From positions 496,001 through 560,000 of the forward strand of contig NSGV01000003.1 in NCBI GenBank assembly GCA_002300355.1: a stretch of DNA of 64,000 bases, in the 5' to 3' direction. This document shows positions 26,196 to 35,566 of this stretch, piece by piece. The notes below the pieces were generated by a model. It made no database searches. It saw only the letters and a list, made by a program, of their open reading frames with translations, and was not told where the DNA came from. Origin of the DNA: Streptomyces sp. TLI_235. GTDB lineage: Bacteria > Actinomycetota > Actinomycetes > Streptomycetales > Streptomycetaceae. A program made the translations under genes and the position numbers. Each line of letters begins with the position of its first letter. The stretch's first letter is position 1.

Positions 26196-26660
26196 GTGTC
26201 TTTGAGTAGGCGCCATGCCTGCACGCCCCCGACCCCCACCGCATCACTGGTGGCCGCCATCGCCGAAGCCGTCCGCGACCGGGACCAGCGGGGCCCACGC
26301 AGGCTTCTGGCCCGTTTCGCCGAACAGGCCGCCATCACCGGCCTGCCCGCCCTGCGTGACGCCATCGACACCGCCGGCCACCACCGCGGCCACCCGCCCA
26401 CACCCCGGCCGGCCCCGAACCACCCGGCCCCTGGGCGGAATACGTGTCACCACTCCCCCGGCCACCCACACCCCTCCCAAACCATTCGGGGATGCACACG
26501 GAGCCGCTGGTCGTCTGCGCGATCTGCTGCACGAGGCGGTCTGTGCTGGTGCCGATCGGCCTCGAAGCCGATTTCGGGGAGCGGGCCGTGGGCGATGTCA
26601 TCCAGCACGATGCGAATCGTCTCGGGGCGGCGTCGGCCGCACTCTTCCGCCTTTTCCTAA
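26196..26660 (+). CDS. Uncertain small hypothetical ORF
   Basis: The frame from GTG 26196 contains one protein-like block, LVAAIAEAVRDRDQRGPRRL LARFAEQAAITGLPALRDAI, resembling small helical proteins of Streptomyces mobile elements. The remainder is low complexity, so only the first about 60 codons are credible and the reading end is probably earlier. No ribosome site stands out. Otherwise nothing is seen between 26079 and 26669. Confidence 0.3.
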   Translation: MSLSRRHACTPPTPTASLVAAIAEAVRDRDQRGPRRLLARFAEQAAITGLPALRDAIDTAGHHRGHPPTPRPAPNHPAPGRNTCHHSPGHPHPSQTIRGCTRSRWSSARSAARGGLCWCRSASKPISGSGPWAMSSSTMRIVSGRRRPHSSAFS

Positions 26661-26669
26661 AATGAGCGC

Positions 26670-27461
26670 GTGATCGGCGAAGACGCCCAGCCACCGGCAC
26701 ACGGACGGGAGTCCGCGCCTTGCCCCGGCACCCCCCGTACCCCCGCAGCCGACTCGCCTGCCGAAACAATCGCCCGACCGGCTGCCAGGCAGACAGGCGG
26801 CGGGCCGGAGGGCGGCGTGGAGCACGCGGCGGCTGCAGTGAGGCCGCGAATGCGCGGCTGGCTGCATGCCGGCGTGTTCCCCCTCTCGCTGGCCGGCGGC
26901 ATCGTCCTGATCGCCCTCCCACGCCGGGCTCCCGCAGCGGCGGCCTGCTCGGTGTACGCACTGTCGGCCTGCCTGCTGTTCGCCACCAGCGCCATCTACC
27001 ACCGGAGAACATGGGGCCCACGCGGGGAGGCAGTCCTACGGCGACTGGACCACGCGAACATCTTCCTGATCACCGCCGGCACCTACACCCCGCTGGCGGT
27101 GCTGCTGCTACCCGCGCGCCCGCAGGTGGTACTGCTGACCGCGGTGTGGGCGGGAGCCCTGGCCGGCATCGCCTTCCGCACCCTGTGGATCGGGGCGCCC
27201 CGATGGCTGTACACCCCCTGCTACGTCGCCCTGGGCTGGGTGGCCGTCCTCTACCTGCCCGACTTCGCGCGCACCGGCGGCACCGCGGTCGTCGTCCTCG
27301 TCATCGCCGGCGGCCTCCTCTACACCGCGGGCGCCGTCGTCTACGGACTCAAACGCCCCGACCCGTCACCGTACTGGTTCGGCTTCCACGAGGTCTTCCA
27401 CGCCCTCACCATCGCCGCCTTCACCGCGCACTACACGGCCATCCTCCTGGCAGCCACATGA
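26670..27461 (+). CDS. Hemolysin III / PAQR-family membrane protein
   Basis: A 263-residue protein from GTG 26670. A cytoplasmic-looking 65-residue Pro/Ala-rich N-terminus is followed by seven predicted transmembrane helices beginning at GWLHAGVFPLSLAGGIVLIA. Family signatures are present: SAIYHRRTW after helix 2, RRLDHANIFLITAGTYTPL in helix 3 and FGFHEVFHALTIAAFTAHY in helix 7, giving the conserved Asp and His residues of the PAQR/YqfA metal site. The N-terminal extension is longer than usual. It stands alone between hypothetical sequence and the gas vesicle genes; substrate unknown. Confidence 0.93.
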   Translation: MIGEDAQPPAHGRESAPCPGTPRTPAADSPAETIARPAARQTGGGPEGGVEHAAAAVRPRMRGWLHAGVFPLSLAGGIVLIALPRRAPAAAACSVYALSACLLFATSAIYHRRTWGPRGEAVLRRLDHANIFLITAGTYTPLAVLLLPARPQVVLLTAVWAGALAGIAFRTLWIGAPRWLYTPCYVALGWVAVLYLPDFARTGGTAVVVLVIAGGLLYTAGAVVYGLKRPDPSPYWFGFHEVFHALTIAAFTAHYTAILLAAT

Positions 27462-27780
27462 GCGGTGCCCAGGCACGTGCGGAAGCACAGCCCCCGGGGG
27501 CAGCCCCCTGGCCGCAGCGCGCTCAGCAAAGACGCGACGACCGCGAGGCGGGCGGTGAAGGACGCAACCCGCTCCGCGGACAGGCAACTTAGGTCACGGG
27601 GGTTGGAGGATCAGGCCGGTGCCTCCGGCCACTGACCCGACGGCACCATCGCGTGCTCCACCCGGTTACGGCTCATTGCCGGGGACGATCGTGCAGACCT
27701 GGGATTCGACGGCCTGAAGGTGGGCCAGGCCGTAGGATCGCCATGGCAGGGACCATCCACGGGCCCTCGGCTGGCCCTGG
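27462..27780. other. Intergenic stretch downstream of gvpF
   Basis: About 320 bp between the ends of two converging genes. No gene is supported, and none of the usual downstream gvp genes (gvpG, gvpY/Z, gvpJ, gvpL, gvpS, gvpK) is present. Confidence 0.45.
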
Positions 27781-28500
27781 CTACGGTTCCTGGACGAAGG
27801 TGTAGGGCGGTAGCGGACCGTGTAGCCGAAGCCGGCAGTCCTCGCCCCATCGCTCGGCGAGCTCTTGCCCGGCGGCGGTGAATTCCTCCCTCCGGTCCTC
27901 CTCCACCAGGAAGGAGGCGCTGAGGAAGTCCTCGCCGCGGGCCTCGTTCTCGTGGACGGCCCGCGCGAACGGGCGCAGCGCCTCGATGGCCTGGGCCGCG
28001 GTGGCCTGCTCGCGGGCTTGGACTTCGCGGGCGACGAGTTCACCGAGCCGCATCTTGAGATTCGGGTCGCCGGTGCGGCGGCTCTCCTCGTTCAGTTGTC
28101 GGGCCTCGGTGGTGTCCTGCAGGATCTGCCGGAGCAGGGCGGCTTCCTCGTACGGTCCCTTGAGCAGGTAGTCCGTGCATCCCGCTAGGGCTTGCAGGCG
28201 CTGGTGGTAGGTGTTGGCGTTTTCCTCCAGGGTGTCGCGGATCTGCTGTTCGTCGGAGGCGAGGGCGCCGAATCGGAGCGGTAAGACGCTGCCGTCGGCC
28301 ATCAGGTGGCGCAGTACTTCCTGGTGGGCGAGGAGGTCGCGGCGCCGGGCCCGTAGGTCGTCGGGGGCGGCGCTGACGATCGCGGTCAGGTCTGAGGTGC
28401 TTATGGTGGAGAGTTTCTCGGGCGGTCGCCCACCCCGGCGACGTCCTCCAGCCGCGTGGGGTGGCTGTGCGAGGTGATCGCGTAGACGTAGAGGGCCATG
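27781..28500 (-). pseudogene. gvpF: Gas vesicle protein GvpF/GvpL with one-base frameshift
   Basis: ATG 28500 begins MALYVYAITSHSHPTRLEDV AGVGD, the standard GvpF/L N-terminus, then runs out of frame near 28425. One extra C (GACCCGCCC instead of GACCGCCC) would continue into PPEKLSTISTSDLTAIVSAA, RARRRDLLAHQEVLRHLMAD, GSVLPLRFGALASDEQQIRD and the C-terminal FLVEEDRREEF... to the stop at 27781. With the base restored the protein is about 240 residues, normal for GvpF. It follows gvpA by 5 bp. GvpF binds GvpA and helps nucleate the vesicle shell. Confidence 0.85.
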
Positions 28501-28505
28501 CCCAC

Positions 28506-28928
28506 TCACTCCTCCCGCGGCCGGGTGCGGCGCGGTCTGGGGGCCGGCTCCTCGTCGCGGTCCTGCGTGTACTGCCGGATCGTGTCCGTCACCGCCTCCA
28601 CCGCGCCCGTGATTGCGCCCTTGGTCTTCCCGTGCGCGCCGCTCTGGTTCATCTCGCCGGGCAGGTCCACCAGGCGGGTCGGGGCCTTGCGGCCGGATTC
28701 CAGGTCCAGGCGGTTGCAGGCCTCCGCGAATCGCAGGTAGGTGTCCACGCTGGCCACCACGATCCGTATGTCGATCTTCAGGAGCTCGATTCCCACCAGG
28801 GAGACGCGTATGAACACGTCGATGACCAGACCCCGGTCCAGGATCAGCTCCACGACGTCGTACAACGTGCCCGAGCTCCTGCCCCCGGTCGCGACAGCGC
28901 CTCCACCTCCCTGCGGCACTACCGTCAT
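28506..28928 (-). CDS. gvpA: Gas vesicle structural protein GvpA
   Basis: A 140-residue shell protein with ribosome site GAGAGGAGA before ATG 28928. The GvpA/J core is clear: SSGTLYDVVELILDRGLVID, VFIRVSLVGIELLKIDIRIV VASVDTYLRFAEACNRLDLE. A basic, Gly/Arg-rich tail (about residues 85-140, ending PRPRRTRPREE) is typical of Streptomyces GvpA. Only gvpF follows; other gvp genes are absent, so the cluster is far smaller than the usual Streptomyces set and probably cannot build vesicles alone. Confidence 0.92.
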   Translation of the reverse strand: MTVVPQGGGGAVATGGRSSGTLYDVVELILDRGLVIDVFIRVSLVGIELLKIDIRIVVASVDTYLRFAEACNRLDLESGRKAPTRLVDLPGEMNQSGAHGKTKGAITGAVEAVTDTIRQYTQDRDEEPAPRPRRTRPREE

Positions 28929-29343
28929 GACGCTCTCCTCTCACCGGACGCGCCGACCGCGCCGCGGCCCGAACCGGCCCGCCGGTCTCGGTCGGCTTCA
29001 CCGCCAACGCGGGCCCCCCTCTAGGCCACCCGCCGGTGTTCAGTGGCACCCGCCGGTGGCCGGCACAACAGCCATCCCGGACAGACATCGGCCTGCGGGG
29101 CTCCGACTCGAAAACCTGCGTATGACCCGGTCCTGCTGATGCGCCAGCCGTCCAGGGCGCCAACCAGGCGGCGGCGCATCCGGGGAAATGCGCTGCCGCC
29201 TGCGGCGACACCAGGCTGGCCGCTCGCAGGGAAGCAGCGGAACGCGAAGCGGCCGAGCGCCGACGGGAGCAGCACTCAGAACTCCGGGCGACCGGTGGCA
29301 GTGTCCACCGGAGCCGGTTGGCGATCTGCTCTCTCAAGTTTAG
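28929..29343. other. Upstream region of gvpA, no supported gene
   Basis: About 415 bp upstream of gvpA where gvpO usually lies in Streptomyces; I find no gvpO-like frame. Only low-complexity translations are present. Confidence 0.4.
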
Positions 29344-29833
29344 GAGCTGATCCAGAGCGAGGACACCTCCGCCAGCGAGCGGACCCTGGTCGACACCATT
29401 CGGGTCGACGTCGTACGCCGGGCGCAGCGCGAGCGAAGCCCTCGCGGCCGCACAGGCGAGAGCCCAGGCATAGCAGGCCCGCGCTGAACGGCAGGCTCAT
29501 GCCGCGTTCCTCGCGGATGTCGCACGGCCGGTCCGCGGGGCGCTGCTCAAAGCAGCCGCCGATGGCCACACCGTGAGCTGGAGCGACATGCAGCGGCGAA
29601 CCGGCGACGCCCGGATCGGTCGGCTGACCCGCAACGAGCAGCTCGAGGTGCTCGTCCTCGTGCAACGGTCCACCAAGCCGGGCGAGCCGCCGCTGTCCGT
29701 CCTCCTCACCGAGCCCAGCACCTTGCAGGCGCTGCAGCTGTTCCGCGACCTCGCGGACCGAGTACCCGTGGACGACGCAGGACTCGTCGCACAGTTGGCA
29801 GCCGAACGCGATCAGCTCCACCAACGACGGTGA
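29344..29833 (+). pseudogene. Broken conserved hypothetical gene
   Basis: A protein-like sequence runs in two frames: ELIQSEDTSASERTLVDTIR VDVVRRAQRERS from 29344, a one-base shift near 29437, then EALAAAQARAQA, an in-frame TAG at 29471 (probably CAG originally) and QARAERQAHAAFLADVARPV with MQRRTGDARIGRLTRNEQLE to the stop at 29831. The middle is an Ala/Arg coiled coil. No start codon is found. I do not recognise the family. The ISL-type debris around it suggests a decayed mobile-element gene. Confidence 0.5.
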
Positions 29834-29877
29834 CCCCACCGTGCGGTCGGCTGCGCCGGGAGCAGGGGCCCGCCTAG

Positions 29878-31254
29878 TACTGCAATCACAGTTATGGGTG
29901 GGCTTGTTGTGATTGAGTGGGCTCGTGTCTGTGGATTTTGGGGTGGGTCAGGTTGAGGCCTGGCGTGGGGTTCTGGCGGGGTTGCATGCGCGGTTCGCGT
30001 CGCGGTTTGCCAGGTCGGAGCCGCGTGGGCGGGCACTGGAGTACATGGCGGGGCTGATGGCGCCGTTGGAGCGGAAGAACGGCTGGTCGCTGGCGGAACG
30101 CGCTGGTGAGGGACATCCGATCGGAATGCAGCGTCTGCTGGGCGAGGCGGACTGGGACGCCGACGGGGTGCGTGACGACGTCCGCGACTTCGTCGTCGAG
30201 CGCATCGGCGACAAGGCTGCGGTGCTGATCGGTGACGACACCGGGTTCCTGAAGAAGGGCGTCCGTTCGGCCGGGGTGCAGCGCCAATATTCCGGCACCG
30301 CCGGCCGCACGGAGAACTGCCAGATCGGCACGTTTCTTGCCTACGCCTCGCCGAAGGGGCGGGCGTTGATCGATCGCGAGCTGTACCTGCCGGCCTCGTG
30401 GACGGACGACCGGGGACGGTGCCGGGCGGCCGGTGTTCCGGACGAGGTGCCGTTCGCCACGAAGATCGAACACTTCCAGGCGATGCTCCAGCGGGCCCTC
30501 GACGCCGAGGTGCCGTTCGCGTGGGTGACCGCCGACGAGGCGTACGGACAGGTCAAGCGCCTGCGGTACTGGATGGAACAACGGTCGGTGGCGCACGTGC
30601 TGGCGACCAAGGTCAACGACACCGTCATCACTGTCCGCGGCGGCGATACCCGGGTCGACGCCCTGGTCGCGGGGCTGCCCCGGCAGGCGTGGAAGCGCCT
30701 GTCCGCCGGGGCTGGCTCGCACGGTCAAAGGCTCTACGACTGGGCCCGTGTCCCGATTCGGATCTGGTGGGAGAACGGCTTCGGTCACTGGGTCCTCGCC
30801 CGCCGGAGCGTTACCGACCCCACCGAGATCGCCTACTACGTTTGCTACGGCCCGGCCGGTACCCGCCTGAAGGACCTGGCCACGGTGGCCGGCGCGAGAT
30901 GGGCGGTGGAGGAATGTTTCCAGGCCGCGAAGAACGAGTGCGGCCTGGACCACTACCAGGTCCGTCGCTACGACGCCTGGTACCGCCACATCACCCTGTC
31001 CATGGCCACCCTCGCCGCCCTGACCGCCATCCGCGCACAAGAGCTGCCAAAGGGGGCTGCGATCTCGGACAAACCGGCCTGATACCCCTGTCCGTCGCGG
31101 AGATCCGCCGCCTCATCGGCTTCCTCTTACGCCCGCAAAACCTCACGCCGGCACACCATCTGCACTGGTCGTGGTGGAGACGGCGCAGCCAGATGCGCGC
31201 ACGCCACAGTCACTACAAACGCCGAGGCCAGATCCCGTAACTGTGATTGCAGTA
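29878..31254. mobile_element. IS701-family element, target duplication CTAG
   Basis: The left end TACTGCAATCACAGTTATGG (from 29878) and the right end in reverse from 31254 (TACTGCAATCACAGTTACGG) are near-perfect inverted repeats. CTAG flanks both sides (29874-29877 and 31255-31258); a 4-bp YTAR duplication is the known IS701 habit. The element is 1377 bp. The flanking minus-strand reading (AVLG to the left, TTADxVL-like to the right) suggests that it split a small HTH gene. Confidence 0.9.
29913..31082 (+). CDS. IS701-family transposase
   Basis: A 389-residue DDE transposase. Signature blocks: LEYMAGLMAPLERKNGWSLA, VLIGDDTGFLKKGVRSAGVQ RQYSGTAGR (first Asp), FAWVTADEAYGQVKRLRYWM (second Asp) and AVEECFQAAKNECGLDHYQV R (Glu). 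The usual C-terminal tail of about 50 residues (LSVAEIRRLIGFLLR... to RRRSQMRARHSHYKRRGQIP) is present after 31082 but in another frame, so a one-base shift near 31070 removes it. The catalytic core is complete; activity is uncertain. Confidence 0.92.
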   Translation: MSGLVSVDFGVGQVEAWRGVLAGLHARFASRFARSEPRGRALEYMAGLMAPLERKNGWSLAERAGEGHPIGMQRLLGEADWDADGVRDDVRDFVVERIGDKAAVLIGDDTGFLKKGVRSAGVQRQYSGTAGRTENCQIGTFLAYASPKGRALIDRELYLPASWTDDRGRCRAAGVPDEVPFATKIEHFQAMLQRALDAEVPFAWVTADEAYGQVKRLRYWMEQRSVAHVLATKVNDTVITVRGGDTRVDALVAGLPRQAWKRLSAGAGSHGQRLYDWARVPIRIWWENGFGHWVLARRSVTDPTEIAYYVCYGPAGTRLKDLATVAGARWAVEECFQAAKNECGLDHYQVRRYDAWYRHITLSMATLAALTAIRAQELPKGAAISDKPA

Positions 31255-31258
31255 CTAG

Positions 31259-31440
31259 GACCGCGTCCGCCGTCGTCCGTGGCACCCGCACCGGCCGCAC
31301 CCCTCGGGCGCAGCAGTCGGCGCACCAGGGTCACCGACACGCCGGACGCGTCCGCCATGTCCTGCGCCGACATGCCCCAGCGTTGCAGTACCCGGCCACC
31401 TGTCCGGCGTCCACCCGGGCCGGCACGCCCGCCGCCCGGT
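31259..31440 (-). pseudogene. HTH protein remnant split by IS701
   Basis: On the minus strand, ARVDAGQVAGY is followed after a frame change by LQRWGMSAQDMADASGVSVT LVRRLLRPRGAA, a helix-turn-helix common in Streptomyces mobile-element regulators. The natural continuation (R.TTADAVL...) runs into the IS701 right end; VLGGPLLPAQPTARWG on the left side of the element (29835-29876, minus strand) may be its end. A broken gene with an IS inside. Confidence 0.45.
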
Positions 31441-31856
31441 CCCGGCGCCGCCGCGCCCGCACCGCAGCCAACGTCACTCCACCCGGACACAGCCGTAGTC
31501 CGCACACGACGCCTGCCCGTGCCACACCCGGCTCCGTACCGGGCGCCGCCCACCGATGCCTGCGGCGTCGGCGGCCGTGCCCTCAGCCGGTCCACCGGCG
31601 CTGCTCGTCGGAGCGTGCGGTCAGCCGGTGAAGGCCTGAGACGAAGGAAACGTTGCGGCCGCGCCACACCCGGCGCACCACAGCGAGGCGGCCCGTGCGG
31701 GTTTCCAGCGGCGACACGGACTCTGCGGTGTAGGACGGGCGGGACCGTGCCAGACGCCGGGAGCAGCGCACCACGGGCAGCAGGGCGCTGGGGATGTGGG
31801 GTTGCGGGAATCTCGTGCGGGAGTCGACGAGGGCGTCCTGCTTCGGTGCGCTCCGG
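31441..31856. other. Stretch with one possible gene fragment
   Basis: A minus-strand frame near 31583-31774 reads SYTAESVSPLETRTGRLAVV RRVWRGRNVSFVSGLHRL, which looks like the C-terminal piece of a real protein of unknown family. It has no start and no neighbour to identify it. The remainder is low complexity. Confidence 0.3.
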
Positions 31857-33193
31857 TCAGCCAGGCTGGGCGATTCCGGTGGTGGCGGGATCGTGCGGGC
31901 CGGGCGGGGTGCGCAGGGCGAGGACGGCGAGGTCGTCGCGGCCGTCTCCGATGCGGGCGTCGGCCAGGGCCCGGCACAGGTCGTCCAGCGGCAGGCCGGC
32001 GTGGGCGGCGGCGGTGCGGGCGAGTGCGGCCAGGCCGGTGTCCAGAGGGCGGTCGGCGTGCTCGACCAGTCCGTCGGTGAACAGCACGAGCGTCGTGCCG
32101 GCCGGGAGGGGGTGTTTGTGGTCGGGGCGGGGCACCTCGGTGTCCACGCCGAGCGGCAGGCCCGGTTCGGCGTTCAGGTATCGGGCGGCGCCGACGGGTG
32201 GGACCAGGAGCGACGGCGGGTGTCCGGCGCTGCTCCAGTGCAGCGTCCAGCCGGTGTCGGCGGGCTCGATGCGGGCCAGGCAGGCCGTGGTGATGGGGTT
32301 GTCGGTTATCGCGTCCAGGGTTCGATCGAGCTGGGTCAGGACGGCGCTGGGCGGCGTGGGTCGTACAGCAGGGCGCGCAGCATGTTGCGCGTCTGGGCCA
32401 TGGCGGCGGCGGCCTTCAGGTCGTGGCCGCCGACGTCGCCGATGACCAGGGCGCAGATGCCGTCGGGGAGCATCAGGGCGTCGTACCAGTCGCCGCCGAT
32501 GTGGTCCGGGACGGCAGCCGGCCGGTACACGGCGGCGGTCTCGAGCGGGTCGAGGTCTGGCAGCTGCGGGAGCAGGAGGCGTTGGAAGTGTTCGGCGCCG
32601 GTGCGGACCTGCCGGTAGAGGCGGGCGTTCTCGATCGCGAGGCCGGCCGCGCCGGCGAGCGCCACGACGATGTCCTGGTCGTCGTCGAACGGCTGCCCGT
32701 CGGCCCGCTCGGTGAGATACAGGTTGCCGTAGACGCGTCCGCGGGAGGTGACCGCGACGCCGAGAAGCGTGCGCATCGGCGGATGGCCGGGCGGGAAGCC
32801 GACCGCGTGCGGGTGGGCGCCGATGTCGGCGACGCGCAGCGGTTCGGGATGGTCGATGAGGTGTCCCAGGAGTCCGCGGCCGTGCGGCAGTGAGACTCCG
32901 GCCAGGTCCACCAGCTCGTGCTCGGTCAGCCCGACGGGGATGAATTCCTCCAGCTGTTCGCCGTCCTCGCTCAGCACGCCCAGCGCGCCGTAGCGGGCGT
33001 CCGCCAGGCCCATCGCCGTCGTGATCACGCTCCGCAGCACGACCGGCAGTTCCAGTTCCCGGCTCACCGTCATCACCGCGTCGAGCAGGTCCCGAAAGCG
33101 GTCCTGGCCCCGCGCGGCGTCCCGCAGGCGCTCGACGAGCCGGTCCATCCCGTCGTCGAGCCGGTGATCGTGGTCGGGAACGTCCGACGGCAC
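31857..33193 (-). pseudogene. GAF-SpoIIE (PP2C) phosphatase with one-base frameshift
   Basis: From GTG 33193 (GGGAGGA 6 bp upstream) the protein has a GAF sensor domain (RDLLDAVMTVSRELELPVVL; DARYGALGVLSEDGEQLEEF; LGVAVTSRGRVYGNLYLTER) and the start of a SpoIIE phosphatase (LETAAVYRPAAVPDHIGGDW YD; ALVIGDVGGHDLKAAAAMAQ). After LLYDP the frame breaks near 32355; one more C would continue TPPSAVLTQLDRTLDAITDN, LHWSSAGHPPSLLV, LVLFTDGLVEHADRPLD and IGDGRDDLAVLALRTPPGPH to 31857. Restored length is about 445 residues, a common Streptomyces anti-anti-sigma phosphatase design. Probably one base from intact. Confidence 0.88.
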
Positions 33194-33399
33194 CGCATCC
33201 TCCCGATCCCTCAGGCCCGCCTTCGGCTGCCCTGCTAGACGACCCACCGCCGTGAACACCCCGCAACCGAACCTGGACAGGGTGCGTCCGCCTTCCACCG
33301 TAGGCACCGCCTCTGCCCATCGCAGGGCAGGGGACCGAGATGCCGATGGTGTCGGCCACGTCCCGCGCTACCCGGCCCGGTCATCCACTCCCTACGGCC

Positions 33400-33909
33400 G
33401 GGCGCGGACACACACCCGTCGTCCGCGTCCGGGGCCGCTCCCGCCGCCGGATCTCGGTGGCCGCCCTGTGCTGCTACAAGCCCGGCGAGAAGAGCCGGAT
33501 GATCTACCGGCCCCGCTTCCACCTCCCGCTCAAGGGCGCTAGCAAGAGTTTCGCCTGGACCGACTACCGCGACCTCGCCGTCCGCGCACACATCCAGCTC
33601 GGCGGCCCGATCGTCCTGGTCTGGGACAACTTCAACGTCCACCTCGCCGCGGGAATGAAGCAATACGCGGCCGACCACGACTGGCTCACCGTCTTCCAGC
33701 TGCCCTCCTACGCGCCGGACCTGAACCCGGTCGAAGGCCTCTGGTCGCTCCTGCGACGCGGCCCGATGGCCAACACCGCGTTCACCGACCCCGACCACCT
33801 CACCCGAACACTCCGCCGAGGACTGCGGCGCATCCAGTTCCAGTCAGGCCTCATCGAGGGATGTCTGGCCGGCACAGGCCTGTCACTCCTTTCACCGACC
33901 CCGCCCTGA
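33400..33909 (+). pseudogene. IS630-family transposase, 5'-truncated
   Basis: The frame begins at GRGHTPVVRVRGRSRRRISV and covers the DDE_3 catalytic half: VLVWDNFNVHLAAGMKQYAA (second Asp) and FQLPSYAPDLNPVEGLWSLL (catalytic Glu), ending at a stop at 33909. The N-terminal HTH half and first Asp are missing; the junction at about 33400 sits next to the SpoIIE gene's upstream region. A dead remnant. Confidence 0.85.
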
Positions 33910-34389
33910 AAACCTCAGTAATCCACAAGCACGCCCGCCGACCGTGGACCGGCCGGTGCCGGCAGGTCACGGCGAGCCAGACGACGAGCGCGACGGCGGC
34001 GACGCGGACGGCGACGCCACCGCCGTCCGCGGGTAGGAGCAGCCCGGCGGAAGCGCGTCCTCGCCCTTCGCCAGCCAGTAGGTGTCCGGTGTGGTCGGGC
34101 ACGGCAGGGGACTCGGCCGGGTCATCGCACAGCCCACGGCGGCCTCCCGGCCGAGGCTGCGGTACTCCCACCAGTCGGTCGGGCACCGGACGGTCGAGCC
34201 CGCCGGGGCCGGCTCGTGCCGGATGCGCGTGCACCCGCCGGTCGGGTAGTTGGAGTTGTCGCAGCTGTACTCGCTGGGCGCCGAGCACAGGGCGAACACC
34301 GCAAGCCCGCCGACCAGCAGCACGATCGAGGCCAGTCCCGCCCAGACCTCCTGCGGGCCGAATCGTCGGCCAGAACCTCCCGCGTCCAT
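33910..34389 (-). pseudogene. Frameshifted two-helix membrane protein
   Basis: From ATG 34389 the protein opens with a transmembrane helix (VWAGLASIVLLVGGLAVFAL C) and a Cys-rich extracytoplasmic domain (SEYSCDNSNYPTGGCTRIRH; RCPTDWWEY). After YPRTA the frame changes near 34035; in the next frame a second helix follows (GVAVRVAAVALVVWLAVTCR). One extra G would join them. Six or more cysteines suggest disulfides outside the cell. Family not recognised. Confidence 0.5.
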
Positions 34390-34544
34390 CCCGCCCCCCG
34401 TTCACCGGACTCCACGCTCCCCCAGAGGGGATACCCGCCTCGCTCGCCGTACGCCGCACCCCGCTCCTTGCACCCCGCTACCCCCTCCTTGTGCCCCGCC
34501 GCTCCATGCCGCATCCGGGAGGTAGATGTACGGGGGGCGCCACC

Positions 34545-34990
34545 GCGGCGCAGTGAGGAGCGCCGGGCGGTCGACCAAGATGATGCGGATGCCCACGGTG
34601 CCGTCCAGGCCGAGTCGGAGCCGGCTGTGAGCGAGGGCGATCAGCCCGTACTTATTGACCAGCGACGTGCGGTAGCGAGCGGTAGTGTCCGGGTCGCAGA
34701 GGGTGGCGCGGGCCCGGGAGGCGGGCCCTGAGCGTGCGGCCGTGGGAGTCGCCGGGGGCCACCGGGACGTCCGGGTGGCGGGCCAGCCGGCGGACGGCCG
34801 GGGAGGATCGGGGCCCAGACCCCGAGGGCGGTTCCATCCGGTACCACCCAGGTGGCGGTGGTCACCTCGGTGCCGTCCGGCGCGAAGGTGGTCAGCAGCA
34901 GGCGGCGCAGCTGGCGGCTCTCAGTGAGGCGGAGCGTGCCGAGGACGGCGGTGAGGATGCCGTCTGCGACGAGGCCGAGCAGGCCGAGGG
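34545..34990 (-). pseudogene. Possible PPOX/F420-dependent oxidoreductase remnant
   Basis: Minus-strand pieces in three frames line up with PPOX-class F420/flavin enzymes: LLLTTFAPDGTEVTTATWVV PDGTALGVWAP, then VRRLARHPDVPVAPGDSHGR TLRARL, then ARYRTSLVNKYGLIALAHSR LRLGLDGTVGIRI. The TF..DGT.V.T..W.V.DG and V.PGDSRGR spacing supports the family, but at least two frameshifts are needed. Stated as a probable relic only. Confidence 0.4.
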
Positions 34991-35099
34991 AAGCCGCCCA
35001 GCCGGTGGGTGCCCGATACAGGAGCCCGAGGCTGCCTCTCGGCAGCAGTGTGCCGGGCGCCGTCGTACGGTGCCCGGCACACTGCTGCGGTGGCCTGGG

Positions 35100-35561
35100 T
35101 CAGGCGATGGCGGGTTGGAGGTGGCGGTCGGCGCCAGCCTCGACAACGGTCACGCAGGCGATGAACGCCTCCTCGGGCTGCTCCCACGGGTCGGGGACGT
35201 CCTGGCCGTCGAGGTAGAGCCGGACCTTGCCGGCGGTCGCGGGGTCGGTGATCTGCGCGGTGAGGGCGGCATGGACGGACCGGTCCATGGTGAGGACGGT
35301 GTCAGCCCAGTCCAGCGGTCCGGGGCTGACCTGGATGCCGCGGTGGCCGGTGAGGTCGTAGCCGCACCGGGCGGCGGCCGCCACCATGGCGGAGTGAGCC
35401 GGCTCGCCAATGTGCCAGTTGCGGATCGCGGCGGCTCGGGTCTCCACGGTGGCACCGCCGTGCCGGGCGAGGACGGCGGCGGCGAGCGGGGCGCGGCAGT
35501 GGCCGCCCTTGCAGACCGTCAGGATCCGCCGCGGCCGCCCGTTCGGGCTGTGGTCGTTCAT
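35100..35561 (-). CDS. Low-molecular-weight protein tyrosine phosphatase-like protein
   Basis: A 153-residue protein from ATG 35561, 5 bp after the ASCH gene stop. The N-terminal P-loop RILTVCKGGHCRAPLAAAVL has the CX5R active site of LMW-PTPs (usual form CxGNxCRS; here CKGGHCRAP, so the Asn and the Ser after Arg are changed). The C-terminal general-acid loop VPDPWEQPEEAF gives the D-P motif. Middle blocks (ETRAAAIRNWHIGEPAHSAM; WADTVLTMDRSVHAALT) fit the fold. It is the last gene of a minus-strand series. The altered loop may mean a different substrate, such as arginine-phosphate or a small molecule. Confidence 0.8.
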   Translation of the reverse strand: MNDHSPNGRPRRILTVCKGGHCRAPLAAAVLARHGGATVETRAAAIRNWHIGEPAHSAMVAAAARCGYDLTGHRGIQVSPGPLDWADTVLTMDRSVHAALTAQITDPATAGKVRLYLDGQDVPDPWEQPEEAFIACVTVVEAGADRHLQPAIA

Positions 35562-35566
35562 GGCGG

